Positions 46,635-55,976 of a stretch of 64,000 nucleotides of DNA are shown one piece after another. This stretch comes from Pichia kudriavzevii. Lineage: Eukaryota > Ascomycota > Pichiomycetes > Pichiales > Pichiaceae. Each line of letters begins with the position of its first letter. Position 1 is the stretch's first letter. The stretch lies in the NCBI RefSeq assembly GCF_003054445.1, contig NC_042509.1, forward strand, positions 558,001-622,000. The letters are read 5' to 3'. The position numbers were made by a program, and so were the translations under genes. The notes beneath the pieces were generated by a model, which was not told where the DNA came from, ran no database searches, and was given only the letters and a program-made list of their open reading frames with translations.

Positions 46635-47777
46635 TCAATTGAATACGTTTTCTACCTTCCATTTTGTACCTTTAACACCCCTGACCATTAGATCCATAGT
46701 CAATACCTTTTTATTTTCTTTTCCCAACTGAACCTCTGCAACAGGAACTGTCTTCACATAAGTAAAACCCAACTTCTGGTAGATCTTTCTGTTACGCGGG
46801 TGTGAAGATTCTAGATATAAGGGAGCTCCACGCCTATTTCGATACTTCATACTTTGTTGACGATCGTACTTGGACAATATGTCATCATCACCGTCTTCGT
46901 TATCTGTATTGCTATTACTGTGTTCCTTATTATACCAAGACGAATGTGCAGATTCCGTATCGGAAAACGACGAATACCCTGAGTAATCAGTGATATTGTC
47001 GGAATCCAAATCAAACTGAAAATGAAACGAATTTATCTCCGAGTCGAGCCTTGAGTTCTCATCACTTGAGCCAATATATCGATCATCTCCACTGTTTATG
47101 ATTTCTTCATCGTCGTCATCGTCATCACCATTTGTATCTTTCTCCACAATGTATCTGTCTATGTAATTATGGCATACAAATTCAACTAATTTCCTAGCTA
47201 GCCCTTTACCCCGACCTTTAGGAATAGCACCGATATCGGATAAATACCAAGATTTATTAAGTTGGTCTCCTAAAACTTCTTCCTTTAACTGGTCCAGCAG
47301 TTTCCATTGCTCATCAAAGACTCTTCTTCTTGTTTCTTTATTGGCCAAATAGACAAATTTTAGATACCCGGTTTGGTACATAGTCCATAGATGTGAAAAC
47401 AAGCTTCGACTCGTGCTTGATTTCTCGTCCTTTTCAGGTTTCTGGAAACATGCAACAGCTAGAAACGGTGCCTGTGGATCACTTTCTTCGGCTTCTCGAT
47501 CTCGGACTGCCACAAGTAGACCATTCATTATTGTCGAATATGCAGTTGCCTCAAACAATGCCAAGTCTAGCTGTTCCTTGGTGGTTGTGTCGGAGAGCCC
47601 CGAAGTAAGGTAATTCACATACAGGTCGTCCTGAAATGCAATCTGTAATGTTCTCGCAGCCTTCTTATAGTTTTTTATAGAGAGGACTTCCACCGTGAGA
47701 GATTCGTTCACTGAAGCAGTGGTGGGGGGGTTGCATGTGCTGTCTTTCTTAAAATAACTGTTCAACGCTGAAAACAT
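46635..47777 (-). CDS. GNAT-family N-acetyltransferase with a large acidic insert
   Basis: A 380-residue acetyl-CoA-dependent transferase of unknown substrate. The fold starts LTVEVLSIKNYKKAARTLQIAF. Motif A is WYLSDIGAIPKGRGKGLARKLVEF (residues 177-200) with the RGKGLA acetyl-CoA loop. Motif B is APLYLESSHPRNRKIYQKLGFTYVKTVPV (318-346). Between them, residues about 211-316 form an Asp/Ser/Asn-rich, probably disordered insert, absent from most GNATs of this type. Many fungi carry related uncharacterised GNATs. The start is the ATG at 47777. Confidence 0.8.
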   Translation of the reverse strand: MFSALNSYFKKDSTCNPPTTASVNESLTVEVLSIKNYKKAARTLQIAFQDDLYVNYLTSGLSDTTTKEQLDLALFEATAYSTIMNGLLVAVRDREAEESDPQAPFLAVACFQKPEKDEKSSTSRSLFSHLWTMYQTGYLKFVYLANKETRRRVFDEQWKLLDQLKEEVLGDQLNKSWYLSDIGAIPKGRGKGLARKLVEFVCHNYIDRYIVEKDTNGDDDDDDEEIINSGDDRYIGSSDENSRLDSEINSFHFQFDLDSDNITDYSGYSSFSDTESAHSSWYNKEHSNSNTDNEDGDDDILSKYDRQQSMKYRNRRGAPLYLESSHPRNRKIYQKLGFTYVKTVPVAEVQLGKENKKVLTMDLMVRGVKGTKWKVENVFN

Positions 47778-47958
47778 TGTCGCCTAATGTTGTGTGTTAC
47801 TATATGCAACACCCTCTTGCTGGTGGATGTTGAGAATAGTCAACCAGGCAGAAATGACATGAATTTATACTATTTTGTACATTTCCATTAACCGCGGTGT
47901 CGAATTTTTTTTTCCACTTTATCAAATGACTTGTCTATCTTTGAAGCCTGTTATCTAT

Positions 47959-49026
47959 TCATTTGGAAGCTCTAGGGTATTTCTCTTCCGCTAAACGAAT
48001 GGCAACGGCAATTGTCTCATAGACATTTTCCCACTCCCTCTTTATCGGAGAGCAACTACATTCAACAAACGCAGCATTCCATTTTCTGGCCAATTCACGG
48101 CCTTCCTCAATAAGTCTGGGAGACGCCAATGGCGAATCAATATGTGTACACACAAGAACTATGGGCGGCATCCCTGAACTCGACATCATTGCAACCACTC
48201 CTGGGACAGTTGCGTCTGCTTCTCTCTTGAACCGGCTCGAGAAGGAATGTTTTACCTCTGTTTCCCCACCGGTTTTCCAGCCCTCATTATAAACGGTCCA
48301 TTCCTTCCATGCATCCTCAATAGAATCATGGACTGCACGGACAATGTCTAACTGTGTGGCTGTCTTTCTTGTAGGAGTGCTCTGGGAGGCCTCGTAGGCT
48401 GGCGGAAGTGGGTCCTGCGGAACGCAACTATAGGTGAGAATATATCCGTCCATGTATCCATTCATGTCACTAATACCGGAACCAATGATAAGGGGTTTCA
48501 CCCGAGACCGGTAGTTGGTGTTGTATCCATTGGCCAAGTTGTTTAAAACATCCTTTGAGAGTCTGCAGTCGAGAGACTTCTCCAAGAATGGAATCAAGTC
48601 GTCGGCTTCCACACCCGGGGTGTCGATCAATTCCACAACAATAGGCTCCCTCTCCTTGGGAGACACCGTTGTTGGACCCGGGTGGCCGTTCGGTTGGGCC
48701 ATTATATCCTTGCGTTTCAATTTGTCAATCTGCTTCCTTTCCAGCTTGCGTAGCATGTACTCTGGTAACATAATTGAACTCTTCTTGTCGTTGGTGACCC
48801 CCACTTTGGAGAGATCATTTAAGGTGGAAACCGGATCTAGTAGAACTCCTGCTCTCTTGTTTGGCGGCTGGAATTCAACCAAGATGGGTGAGTTGTACAA
48901 CGTTGGATAGTAGTTCTCAAGAGTCATGTTGTTTGAAAGGATGGAAACCAATGACGATTTAGAGGAGCCATGTGGCCCTAGCAATGCAAACCTAAGTGGT
49001 TTGCCGAGGTCTCTCTTGGTGTGCAT
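47959..49026 (-). CDS. Ras-like GTPase-fold protein with altered G motifs
   Basis: A 355-residue protein with a G-domain pattern but no clear orthologue known to me. From the ATG at 49026 the P-loop-like motif GPHGSSKSSL is at residues 17-26: the second Gly of GxxxxGKS is Ser here. LIDTPGVE is the G3-like motif, VLVCTHIDSP replaces NKxD with THID, and ECSCSP is a G5-like end. Two inserts, one after switch I (Lys-rich, residues about 60-105) and another after G3, make it longer than Ras. Upstream the frame is open to a TTG only. GTP binding is plausible but weakened motifs mean it must be tested. Confidence 0.6.
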   Translation of the reverse strand: MHTKRDLGKPLRFALLGPHGSSKSSLVSILSNNMTLENYYPTLYNSPILVEFQPPNKRAGVLLDPVSTLNDLSKVGVTNDKKSSIMLPEYMLRKLERKQIDKLKRKDIMAQPNGHPGPTTVSPKEREPIVVELIDTPGVEADDLIPFLEKSLDCRLSKDVLNNLANGYNTNYRSRVKPLIIGSGISDMNGYMDGYILTYSCVPQDPLPPAYEASQSTPTRKTATQLDIVRAVHDSIEDAWKEWTVYNEGWKTGGETEVKHSFSSRFKREADATVPGVVAMMSSSGMPPIVLVCTHIDSPLASPRLIEEGRELARKWNAAFVECSCSPIKREWENVYETIAVAIRLAEEKYPRASK

Positions 49027-49177
49027 TGGTGTTTCTATGGACTTCCACTGGCACTCTTCCTCAAAGGAATGGGCAGCCCAACCTTGACCACTCAAAGTGT
49101 TCAAGAAAAATACAAAGTAAAAAATTCACAATACACCCCTCACACTTCTCTTGACCCTCTGGGCCTCTTCATCGTGT

Positions 49178-49804
49178 TCAACTGGTTCGTTTCTTGTCTT
49201 CTCTCCCATACTGAAACGCCTCTCTCCATGCATGCGGCACAGATCCATATATGAAATCCAGAGAGACCCGCATTGCCCTCGGTAGGTACTCGTCCTTGCC
49301 GCCGTCTCGTCTATAATAGAGCATGATTCCCCCCCACACGAGACCACACCCCAAGGTCCACGACATGTCTCTGGCCTTCTTCCTGTAGCGGTCCGGAACA
49401 GCAGCATTGACCACATCTCTCCCCAGGGCAAGCACGAGTCTGGATAGCGTGTACATGGTGATTTGCTCCAAAATGGCATCGTTCAACATCCGTCTCCTCC
49501 TGTTGACGAGTCCCCCATACACAAGACACCCTCCGAGAAACCCTGCAATGAAATCCGCCACGGGCTTGTCGACCCGTCTCTTCAGAACCGTCTTCACCAC
49601 CCTGAACACTATTGCAAAGACCGCTAGAATCTTACCATGGTCCACCCCGAGCCGCATCGATTTCCACACTCCCTTCAACAGCTCATGTGGACGAGGTAGG
49701 GTCGCCACGTTGTATGCCAATGAGTGGAGAAACCTGATCCTATACCCATAAATAAGTGCATTCTGTACAGCACGTAGTATTGCTTCCAGCAATTCGTTAT
49801 CCAT
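49178..49804 (-). CDS. Peroxisomal membrane protein PXMP4/Pmp24-like (Tim17 superfamily)
   Basis: A 208-residue member of the Tim17/22/23/Pmp24 family. Strong matches to human PXMP4 run over the whole protein: LLEAILRAVQNALIYGYRIRFLHSLAYN at the start, then LLKGVWKSMRLGVDHGKILAVFAIVFRVVKTV, then KPVADFIAGFLGGCLVYGG, then the end of the repeat (ITMYTLSRLVLALGR) and LGCGLVWGGIMLYYRRDG. To my knowledge S. cerevisiae lacks it; it occurs in filamentous fungi and some yeasts. Its job in peroxisomes is not settled. The start is the ATG at 49804, divergent from the S33 peptidase gene with 211 bp between. Confidence 0.87.
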   Translation of the reverse strand: MDNELLEAILRAVQNALIYGYRIRFLHSLAYNVATLPRPHELLKGVWKSMRLGVDHGKILAVFAIVFRVVKTVLKRRVDKPVADFIAGFLGGCLVYGGLVNRRRRMLNDAILEQITMYTLSRLVLALGRDVVNAAVPDRYRKKARDMSWTLGCGLVWGGIMLYYRRDGGKDEYLPRAMRVSLDFIYGSVPHAWREAFQYGREDKKRTS

Positions 49805-50015
49805 CGTTGCTAGAGAAACCCACTTTTGACCTTATCCGTAGTAGAAAAAAAAACAATCAAGCTGGGGAAACAATGTTTCATAGAGCCTCCACCTTATCTT
49901 TGGCTCTCTCAATGATCAACACTTTTTTTTTTTCCTCTCCTCATTTTCAACATTGTTTCTCCATTCTGCTGGTCCTTGTAGCTGCTCCTTTCTCTTTTGA
50001 AGAAGCCTAGACACA

Positions 50016-51287
50016 ATGCTCTGGGACACTTACACAGATTGTCCGGTTGTTGTTGAGAGTCGGCTGTTCTCTGTGCCCTTAGTCCACGATACCCCCAATG
50101 ATGAGACAATCACCGTGGGAGCCAAACTCGTCTCTAGACAATATACCCCGCATTCTAAAGACAAGTACATTCTCTACTTGCAGGGAGGACCTGGTTATTC
50201 GTGTCCGTTTCCCTCAAAAACAAGCCCTGTATTCCTGGAACCGATGCTAAGAAGAGGGTACACTGTTGTGCTGCTGGACCAACGGGGCACGGGACTTTCC
50301 GAGCCCGTGGACGTGGGGAGCCTCGTTGATGGGAAGACGCCGGAAGAACAGCTCGAGTACATCCTCAACTTCAGGGCAGACTCGATTGTAAGGGACGCAG
50401 AAATGATTAGGAAGATACTCCTTGGAGAAACACAATGGTTGTTGTTGGGGCAGTCGTATGGGAGTTTCTGCTCTCTGTGCTACTTGTCGATGTTCCCAAA
50501 GTCCATCAAATGCGTGTTTCTCACTGGTGGTGTTCCGCCTCTTCTATCCACTAGGGCAGAGGTTGTTAACAGTCAGGTTGAAAACATGAGAAAACGTTGC
50601 CAGGCATATTTTTCCAAGTACAAAGAAGATAGAGAGCGTCTTGACGGAATCCATAGATACTTGGACAACAACAAGGTATATCTCCCCAATGGAAGTCAAT
50701 TGACCGTGGCTCGATTTAAAGGTGTAGGCTCTTGCTTTGGGGTTACTGGTGGTGCATTATATATACATTCTCTCATCACCACCATGGCGTTGGAGATCCA
50801 GGCCTTGAATTCACTCACTTATAATACAAAAAACTCCATAATGCAATGCTTTGGATCAGAGACTAATATCCTATATTTTCTATTCCAGCAGGTCATATAC
50901 ATGAACGGTCCAGGACATCTGGAAAGGTTTTCGCAAGAGATGTTTGATGAGTTACCATTCACTATAGAAATGTTTCACTCTGAAATGCTGACTGATCCCG
51001 TGTTCCAGCCACTAGCGCCGTTGGTCGATGAACTGTACAGGTTTTCCAATTGGAAACAGATTTGGGACCTTGAAAGCCTCAAATCCATTAGGTGGGATGA
51101 TATTCCCGTTGTAGCGGCTTCCTTTGTTGGTGACATCTATGTGGATTTCAACTTGGGACAACGCCTGCATTCTCTTTTCGAGTTCAAAGACTTGATCACC
51201 AATATCCATTGTCACGATGGCGTCAAGGCAGACCCAAATATCGTTGAGCAGTTGTTCCATCTCTTGGAAAACGGTAATTACATGTAA
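50016..51287 (+). CDS. S33-family proline iminopeptidase-like alpha/beta hydrolase
   Basis: A 423-residue alpha/beta hydrolase of peptidase family S33 that probably removes N-terminal proline from peptides. YLQGGPGYSCP (residues 54-64) holds the oxyanion HGGPG-type motif, LLDQRGTGLSEP is the family signature, and the nucleophile is S147 in LLGQSYGSFC. The histidine is likely in IHCHDGVKADP near residue 402. A helical cap lies in the middle. No signal peptide is visible, so it should be cytosolic. The start is the ATG at 50016, 211 bp from the PXMP4-like start. Confidence 0.88.
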   Translation: MLWDTYTDCPVVVESRLFSVPLVHDTPNDETITVGAKLVSRQYTPHSKDKYILYLQGGPGYSCPFPSKTSPVFLEPMLRRGYTVVLLDQRGTGLSEPVDVGSLVDGKTPEEQLEYILNFRADSIVRDAEMIRKILLGETQWLLLGQSYGSFCSLCYLSMFPKSIKCVFLTGGVPPLLSTRAEVVNSQVENMRKRCQAYFSKYKEDRERLDGIHRYLDNNKVYLPNGSQLTVARFKGVGSCFGVTGGALYIHSLITTMALEIQALNSLTYNTKNSIMQCFGSETNILYFLFQQVIYMNGPGHLERFSQEMFDELPFTIEMFHSEMLTDPVFQPLAPLVDELYRFSNWKQIWDLESLKSIRWDDIPVVAASFVGDIYVDFNLGQRLHSLFEFKDLITNIHCHDGVKADPNIVEQLFHLLENGNYM

Positions 51288-51467
51288 GAATAGCGGTGCC
51301 TCTTGGTACATATTTAGACTAACAAAACCTAGATACTACAATTTACCGGTTTTTGGATTCGGCCGATAGCTTTTTTCCCCGTTGGTATACGGTGTATTTA
51401 AATAGTTTCTTCATCCCTCTTTTATTTGTCCAAAACATGCTCTTACCATATTCCTTCTACTGAGAAG

Positions 51468-53180
51468 ATGTTGATTACCGAAACCACTCCTTTAGTGGGT
51501 GTCCAAAAACCTTATACATTAAGTGAACCCCGGGACGTTGAGAATGCAAATATTGTCCCCAACAAGGGACCATTCCATGACGTCGTTAAACCTGCAAATC
51601 TATACATGATTATTGCATCGTTGTGGTTAGGAACCTTCCTGTCCGCGGCAGATACCACTATTGTATCTACAACGGCAAATACCATAGCTTCCTCAATGAA
51701 TGGATCTGAGAAACTCAGTTGGATTGCCACCTCTTACCTCCTAACAAACACAATTTTCCAACCGTTAGTTGGTAGAATCAGTGATGTGTTTGGACGTCGG
51801 ACTGTCCTTATATTTGCACAATTCTGGTTTGCATTGGGATGCTTATGTTGTTCCCTCTCCCAGTCAGTCACACAATTTGCAGTTGCTAGAGCTTTGGCTG
51901 GAATTGGAGGCGGAGGTATGTCTGCATTATCCTCCATTATAGCCACCGATATCATTCCATTGGGAGAAAGAGGCATGTTTCAAGGTTATGCTAATCTTCT
52001 CTATGGTCTTGGACAATTTACAGGTCCAATATTAGGTTCGGCGTTTGTGGCATACGATGAAGAATCTGGATGGAGATGGATGTTTGCAATCCAAGTTCCG
52101 TTTGTCGTGCTTGCCGGAATTTTGGTCTTTGCTAATGTTCATGAATACAGACAAGACCAAATGAAGGACGTTGATATGAAGAATCGATTTGCTTTGGAAA
52201 ACCTAAAAAAGATCGATCTACCTGGTTCCTTTCTGTTGAGCTGCACTATAGTTTCTTTGTTGATGATCTTCAATGCGCAATCTCTGGAACAAGTCTTACT
52301 TTATCTTGCGTTTTTGTTTATTAGTGCTACGGCATTTGCACTAGTTGAAAAATATATAATGACGGTCCGTATTATTCCACCTTCCGCATTCCAGGGAGTT
52401 TTGCGAATCTCAGCCTTTATTGTCTTCTTTGCTGGTGGATCCATTGCTGGTATTGGATACATAACCCCATTGTATTTGCAGATTGTTCATGATTTTTCTC
52501 AATTTCAACTAGGTATATTTAATTCAATCTCCATCTTTGCTGCTCCTCTGGGCTCTCTGAGTGCCGGGTGGTACCTAAAGCAAGACCCCAATGTTAGCAC
52601 AGCGACCATAATTGAGAGGTCCATCAAACTATCGATGCTCTCTTGTTTAGCTCTTTTTACGGGGTTCAGCCTAATCTTATTTCAAACTGTGACACTAAAA
52701 CCGACAATATCTAGAAGCAACCTTACGTTTGGAACATATGCAGAATTATCTGTTATTCTTCTTGGGTCTTGTATCTCTGCTGTTGGCTACGGTGCATTTT
52801 TGGTAGCAATTCTTATTCTTGTTGTTGGTATTGTTGGTGTTAAGACACAGGCTACAGTTACAGGTATGAATTATATGTTCCGGTCAATGGGACAATCATC
52901 AGGTGTTGGAATTTCTCTTGGCCTTTACAACCTGAATGTAGTTCGATCCCTAGCCAAATATTTCCAAAAGGATGTGGAAAATGGCCACTCCATTTTGAAT
53001 AAATTAACTAGCTCAACTGCTTATTTGAGAAAAGGTATGCCTTCTCAATATTTGTCCGATGTGCTTCTTATTTACAAGCAGGCAATCTACTATTCGGTAG
53101 CAGTTGTATTTGGAGCTGGTAGTATTGCCTTTCTGTTCAGCTTAATGCTCCATTCATTCCACAGTAACCAAGGAAAATAG
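51468..53180 (+). CDS. Vba-type vacuolar basic amino-acid transporter (MFS, DHA2)
   Basis: A 570-residue major facilitator protein of the 14-span DHA2 group, like yeast Vba1/Vba2, which take basic amino acids into the vacuole. The N-tail has ETTPLV, an acidic dileucine-like vacuolar sorting motif. The first span contains FLSAADTTIVSTTANTIAS, motif A is GRISDVFGRRTVLIF (about residue 104), and motif C is GLGQFTGPILGSAF (about 178). Hydrophobic segments run to the end, with the large central loop absent. The start is the ATG at 51468; a TTG frame extends 14 codons upstream and is not needed. The substrate is inferred from family only. Confidence 0.87.
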   Translation: MLITETTPLVGVQKPYTLSEPRDVENANIVPNKGPFHDVVKPANLYMIIASLWLGTFLSAADTTIVSTTANTIASSMNGSEKLSWIATSYLLTNTIFQPLVGRISDVFGRRTVLIFAQFWFALGCLCCSLSQSVTQFAVARALAGIGGGGMSALSSIIATDIIPLGERGMFQGYANLLYGLGQFTGPILGSAFVAYDEESGWRWMFAIQVPFVVLAGILVFANVHEYRQDQMKDVDMKNRFALENLKKIDLPGSFLLSCTIVSLLMIFNAQSLEQVLLYLAFLFISATAFALVEKYIMTVRIIPPSAFQGVLRISAFIVFFAGGSIAGIGYITPLYLQIVHDFSQFQLGIFNSISIFAAPLGSLSAGWYLKQDPNVSTATIIERSIKLSMLSCLALFTGFSLILFQTVTLKPTISRSNLTFGTYAELSVILLGSCISAVGYGAFLVAILILVVGIVGVKTQATVTGMNYMFRSMGQSSGVGISLGLYNLNVVRSLAKYFQKDVENGHSILNKLTSSTAYLRKGMPSQYLSDVLLIYKQAIYYSVAVVFGAGSIAFLFSLMLHSFHSNQGK

Positions 53181-53448
53181 CTAATAGGATAGGCACATGT
53201 TCCGTTCTGGTTTACTAGTTGCAGAAAACTATGTACTTTGTGAGCTTTATAGATTTGAATATAAGAAACTGGAACCCCCTCAAAGCAGGATGGGAAAAAA
53301 CACACTCACAAGGATTATCAGTTTGTGAGTCATGGAAAATATCTAAATGCCTGAGTCCTTACTCCAGAAAGTTACAGTATATACATGCACATGTACATAT
53401 ACACATACATTACTGAGTTGGACTTACTCGTCTACCACAAATCCAGGC

Positions 53449-54282
53449 ATGAGTGAGTGTTCTGTATACGAATTACCTCCACTGAGAGGCTTTGTTCTAT
53501 CTATAGGACTTGGTGTTCTAATTTTCGGCACGTATGTCCCGCAACACATTCGAATCTTGAAAAGACGGACCAGTGAAGGGCTCTCACCCAGCTACATTCT
53601 CCTTGGTTCAGCGGCCAGTGTGGCTTCACTAATCAATATTTTCATCTTCACTATGCCTGCTAGAAGGTGTTGTCCGATACTGACTCGCTACGAATGCATG
53701 AGTTCCCTGAGTGGGTTCTGCCAAATCTTAATCCAGACAAGTGGCAGTTTGATCATCTTCCTCTTGTGCATATTTGCAACAAGGGAGTCGCTGATAGAAT
53801 CCCGTGCTGATTTACTGCAAATACGAAGAAACTTCAAGATACTCATAGGATATGTCCTCGCAAATGTAGTTACCTACGAGTATATTATGCTAAGTTCCTT
53901 GTCAGATGATAATTTGAACAGGATGTTCCAATTGGCCAATCTAAATGGCGTTGCTTCCATGTTAATGGCACTGATGCAGTATATCCCGCAGCTTTTCACT
54001 ACCTACAGCTTAAAACACCCGGGTTCTCTATCCATCCCAATGCTGTGTCTTCAGGCTCCTGGGGGGATGTTGTGGTCATACAGTCTCTGGGTGAAAACGA
54101 ACTCTCAATGGAGTTCGTGGCTTCCGTATCTTGTTTCAGCAGTGATGCAGACGTTCTTGCTGTGTATGTGTCTCTACTTCAAGCATGTCTATCCCACCGA
54201 ATTATTAGAAACAATAGAGGAACAGCTTATCGCCGAGGAGAATTTGCATGCTGGGTATAATACCCTCTCTAAGAATATATAA
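53449..54282 (+). CDS. PQ-loop repeat membrane protein
   Basis: A 277-residue, seven-span protein with two PQ-loop motifs: FGTYVPQHIRILKRRTSEGLSPSY near residue 25 and LMALMQYIPQLFTTYSLKHPGSLSIPM near residue 180. This doublet is typical of SWEET/cystinosin/Ypq-like transporters of lysosomes, vacuoles and Golgi. Loop residues between are hydrophobic with few charges. The C-terminal tail is acidic (EEQLIAEENL). An in-frame ATG at 53347 would add 34 residues with a CTCTYTHT stretch that looks non-coding, so the second ATG at 53449 is preferred. The cargo is unknown; it follows the VBA-type gene in the same direction, which could suggest a shared amino-acid theme. Confidence 0.8.
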   Translation: MSECSVYELPPLRGFVLSIGLGVLIFGTYVPQHIRILKRRTSEGLSPSYILLGSAASVASLINIFIFTMPARRCCPILTRYECMSSLSGFCQILIQTSGSLIIFLLCIFATRESLIESRADLLQIRRNFKILIGYVLANVVTYEYIMLSSLSDDNLNRMFQLANLNGVASMLMALMQYIPQLFTTYSLKHPGSLSIPMLCLQAPGGMLWSYSLWVKTNSQWSSWLPYLVSAVMQTFLLCMCLYFKHVYPTELLETIEEQLIAEENLHAGYNTLSKNI

Positions 54283-54557
54283 ACCTTTTGCTGTACTCTG
54301 TTAAAGATTTTCGTTTGCCTATTTATGGCACACTTGGCATTATTGAAGGACATCATATATGAGGGAAAGGAAATAAAGAGATCAACGCCAAGGGTTCTCT
54401 CCAAAGTGAAGAGGCTTTGATTTCGTTTGCGGAAAGATGAGGAAAAAACTATAAAATGAGGTGTCTGTCCCGGTAGAGCCCCTTACTTTATCTATAGAGC
54501 CTTCCATGGCTTCGTTCTGTGAGCATCTTAACGAGTCAATTAGAATTAGAATTAACA

Positions 54558-55805
54558 ATGTCATTTGATAACAATCTGGAAGGATTTAACACCTGTCAAA
54601 CTATGTGGTATACCTTCTGGAATCCGGACACCGAATCCTTCACTTGCCAAACGCCCTGCCATGAATCCAGAGGTAACTACTTCAGTTGCTACTCCCAGGG
54701 CGTGGCTTTACATGCAATTGCAGATTCAGTTAGTGTATATAAGGACTTGACCCTGCCTATTGTAGAGCCAGCGGTGAAAGCCACGCTTAAGTTCAGAAAT
54801 CCAAAATATGGGGCTTATTCTGTCAGTTCGCATGGTAAGGAGAATTCGGGTGATGACGATATCAACTATGACGACAATGCGCATCTGTTGAGAGCATTCA
54901 TTGAGCTCTACGAGGCAACCGGCAATAAGAAGTACCTACAAATGAGCAAAGAAATTCAAAGGTTTATGCTTGGTGGAATCAAGGAACATGAAACATGGAA
55001 AGTTAAAGGCTGTATGTGGCATGTCTCTAGAAAATATATGGCTACTATTTCCAATTCAGTTGGTGCTACAGGTGCCATGAAAATGATTAAGTATGCCGAG
55101 AGTAAAGAGGAGGAGCAGCAGTTGTACCAATTTGCCAAAACATGTCTAAATTTTATTTTTGAATTGATGCTCGATAAGAGTGATGATGTGATCATGGACG
55201 GTGTGGGCATTGATAGCACTACCATCGATAAAAGTAAGTATAGCTACAACCAAGGCTCTACGTTAAGTGCCTTGTGTTTGATGTACACGTATGATAAGAA
55301 TCCTTACTGGAAAGAGATGGCTGATAGGGTTGTTGACGGTTGCATCAACCCGCACAAAACGTTGTTTGATAGAGATTACAAAGATATGAACAAAAGGTTC
55401 TTACACGGTGTAAGTTATTTTAACCAGTTATTAATTGAAGGTGTGGTTGATTATGCACTCACGTTTCAAAAAGAAGCAAAGCCTGAGGTTCTCGAACAAT
55501 GTAAGTTCCAGATCGCTCGACACTTGAGCTATTTCAGAAAGTACTGCTATGATCCAAAAGATAAACTATACTTTATGAATTTCGACATCTACAAAATTGA
55601 TCATGATACTTACAAAATGTATAAAGAAATATTTGGAGGAGATAAACCATATAATCCTGATCCAAGAGAGAGGGCTAAAAATATGGATGATACTCCAGTG
55701 GACCAAAGGCCAGCCGTTAAAACTTTGATAGGTGCTGCTGCTGCTGCTCACATATTTTTCCAAGGTGGAAGACTTCTTCCGAAGATGGATCCAGTTGAAG
55801 TTTAA
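54558..55805 (+). CDS. Cytosolic GH76-like glycosidase (six-hairpin fold)
   Basis: A 415-residue protein with an (alpha/alpha)6 repeat pattern like glycoside hydrolase family 76 (alpha-1,6-mannanase; yeast Dfg5/Dcw1). The acidic pair D105-D106 in INYDDNAHLLRAFIELYEATG corresponds to the catalytic double Asp of GH76. KYSYNQGSTLSALCLMY near residue 230 is another conserved block (YNQG). Unlike Dfg5/Dcw1 there is no signal peptide or GPI tail, so it should be cytosolic and may act on glycan fragments or a different sugar. The start is the ATG at 54558; a GTG lies 13 codons up. The call is from the motif pattern. Confidence 0.7.
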   Translation: MSFDNNLEGFNTCQTMWYTFWNPDTESFTCQTPCHESRGNYFSCYSQGVALHAIADSVSVYKDLTLPIVEPAVKATLKFRNPKYGAYSVSSHGKENSGDDDINYDDNAHLLRAFIELYEATGNKKYLQMSKEIQRFMLGGIKEHETWKVKGCMWHVSRKYMATISNSVGATGAMKMIKYAESKEEEQQLYQFAKTCLNFIFELMLDKSDDVIMDGVGIDSTTIDKSKYSYNQGSTLSALCLMYTYDKNPYWKEMADRVVDGCINPHKTLFDRDYKDMNKRFLHGVSYFNQLLIEGVVDYALTFQKEAKPEVLEQCKFQIARHLSYFRKYCYDPKDKLYFMNFDIYKIDHDTYKMYKEIFGGDKPYNPDPRERAKNMDDTPVDQRPAVKTLIGAAAAAHIFFQGGRLLPKMDPVEV

Positions 55806-55976
55806 CCAGCTGTTGATAAAATAAGAGTTTTATTGTTCATTTCCAGGTGTTTTTTCATTTTTCGTTTTTCGTTTTTCATTTCTTGCTTTTTATTCTTACT
55901 ATTACTTTTGTACTACATGTCCATCTGTTATTTAAAAGAACAAAGATTCTATAATATACACGAGAGTATCTTCAAC

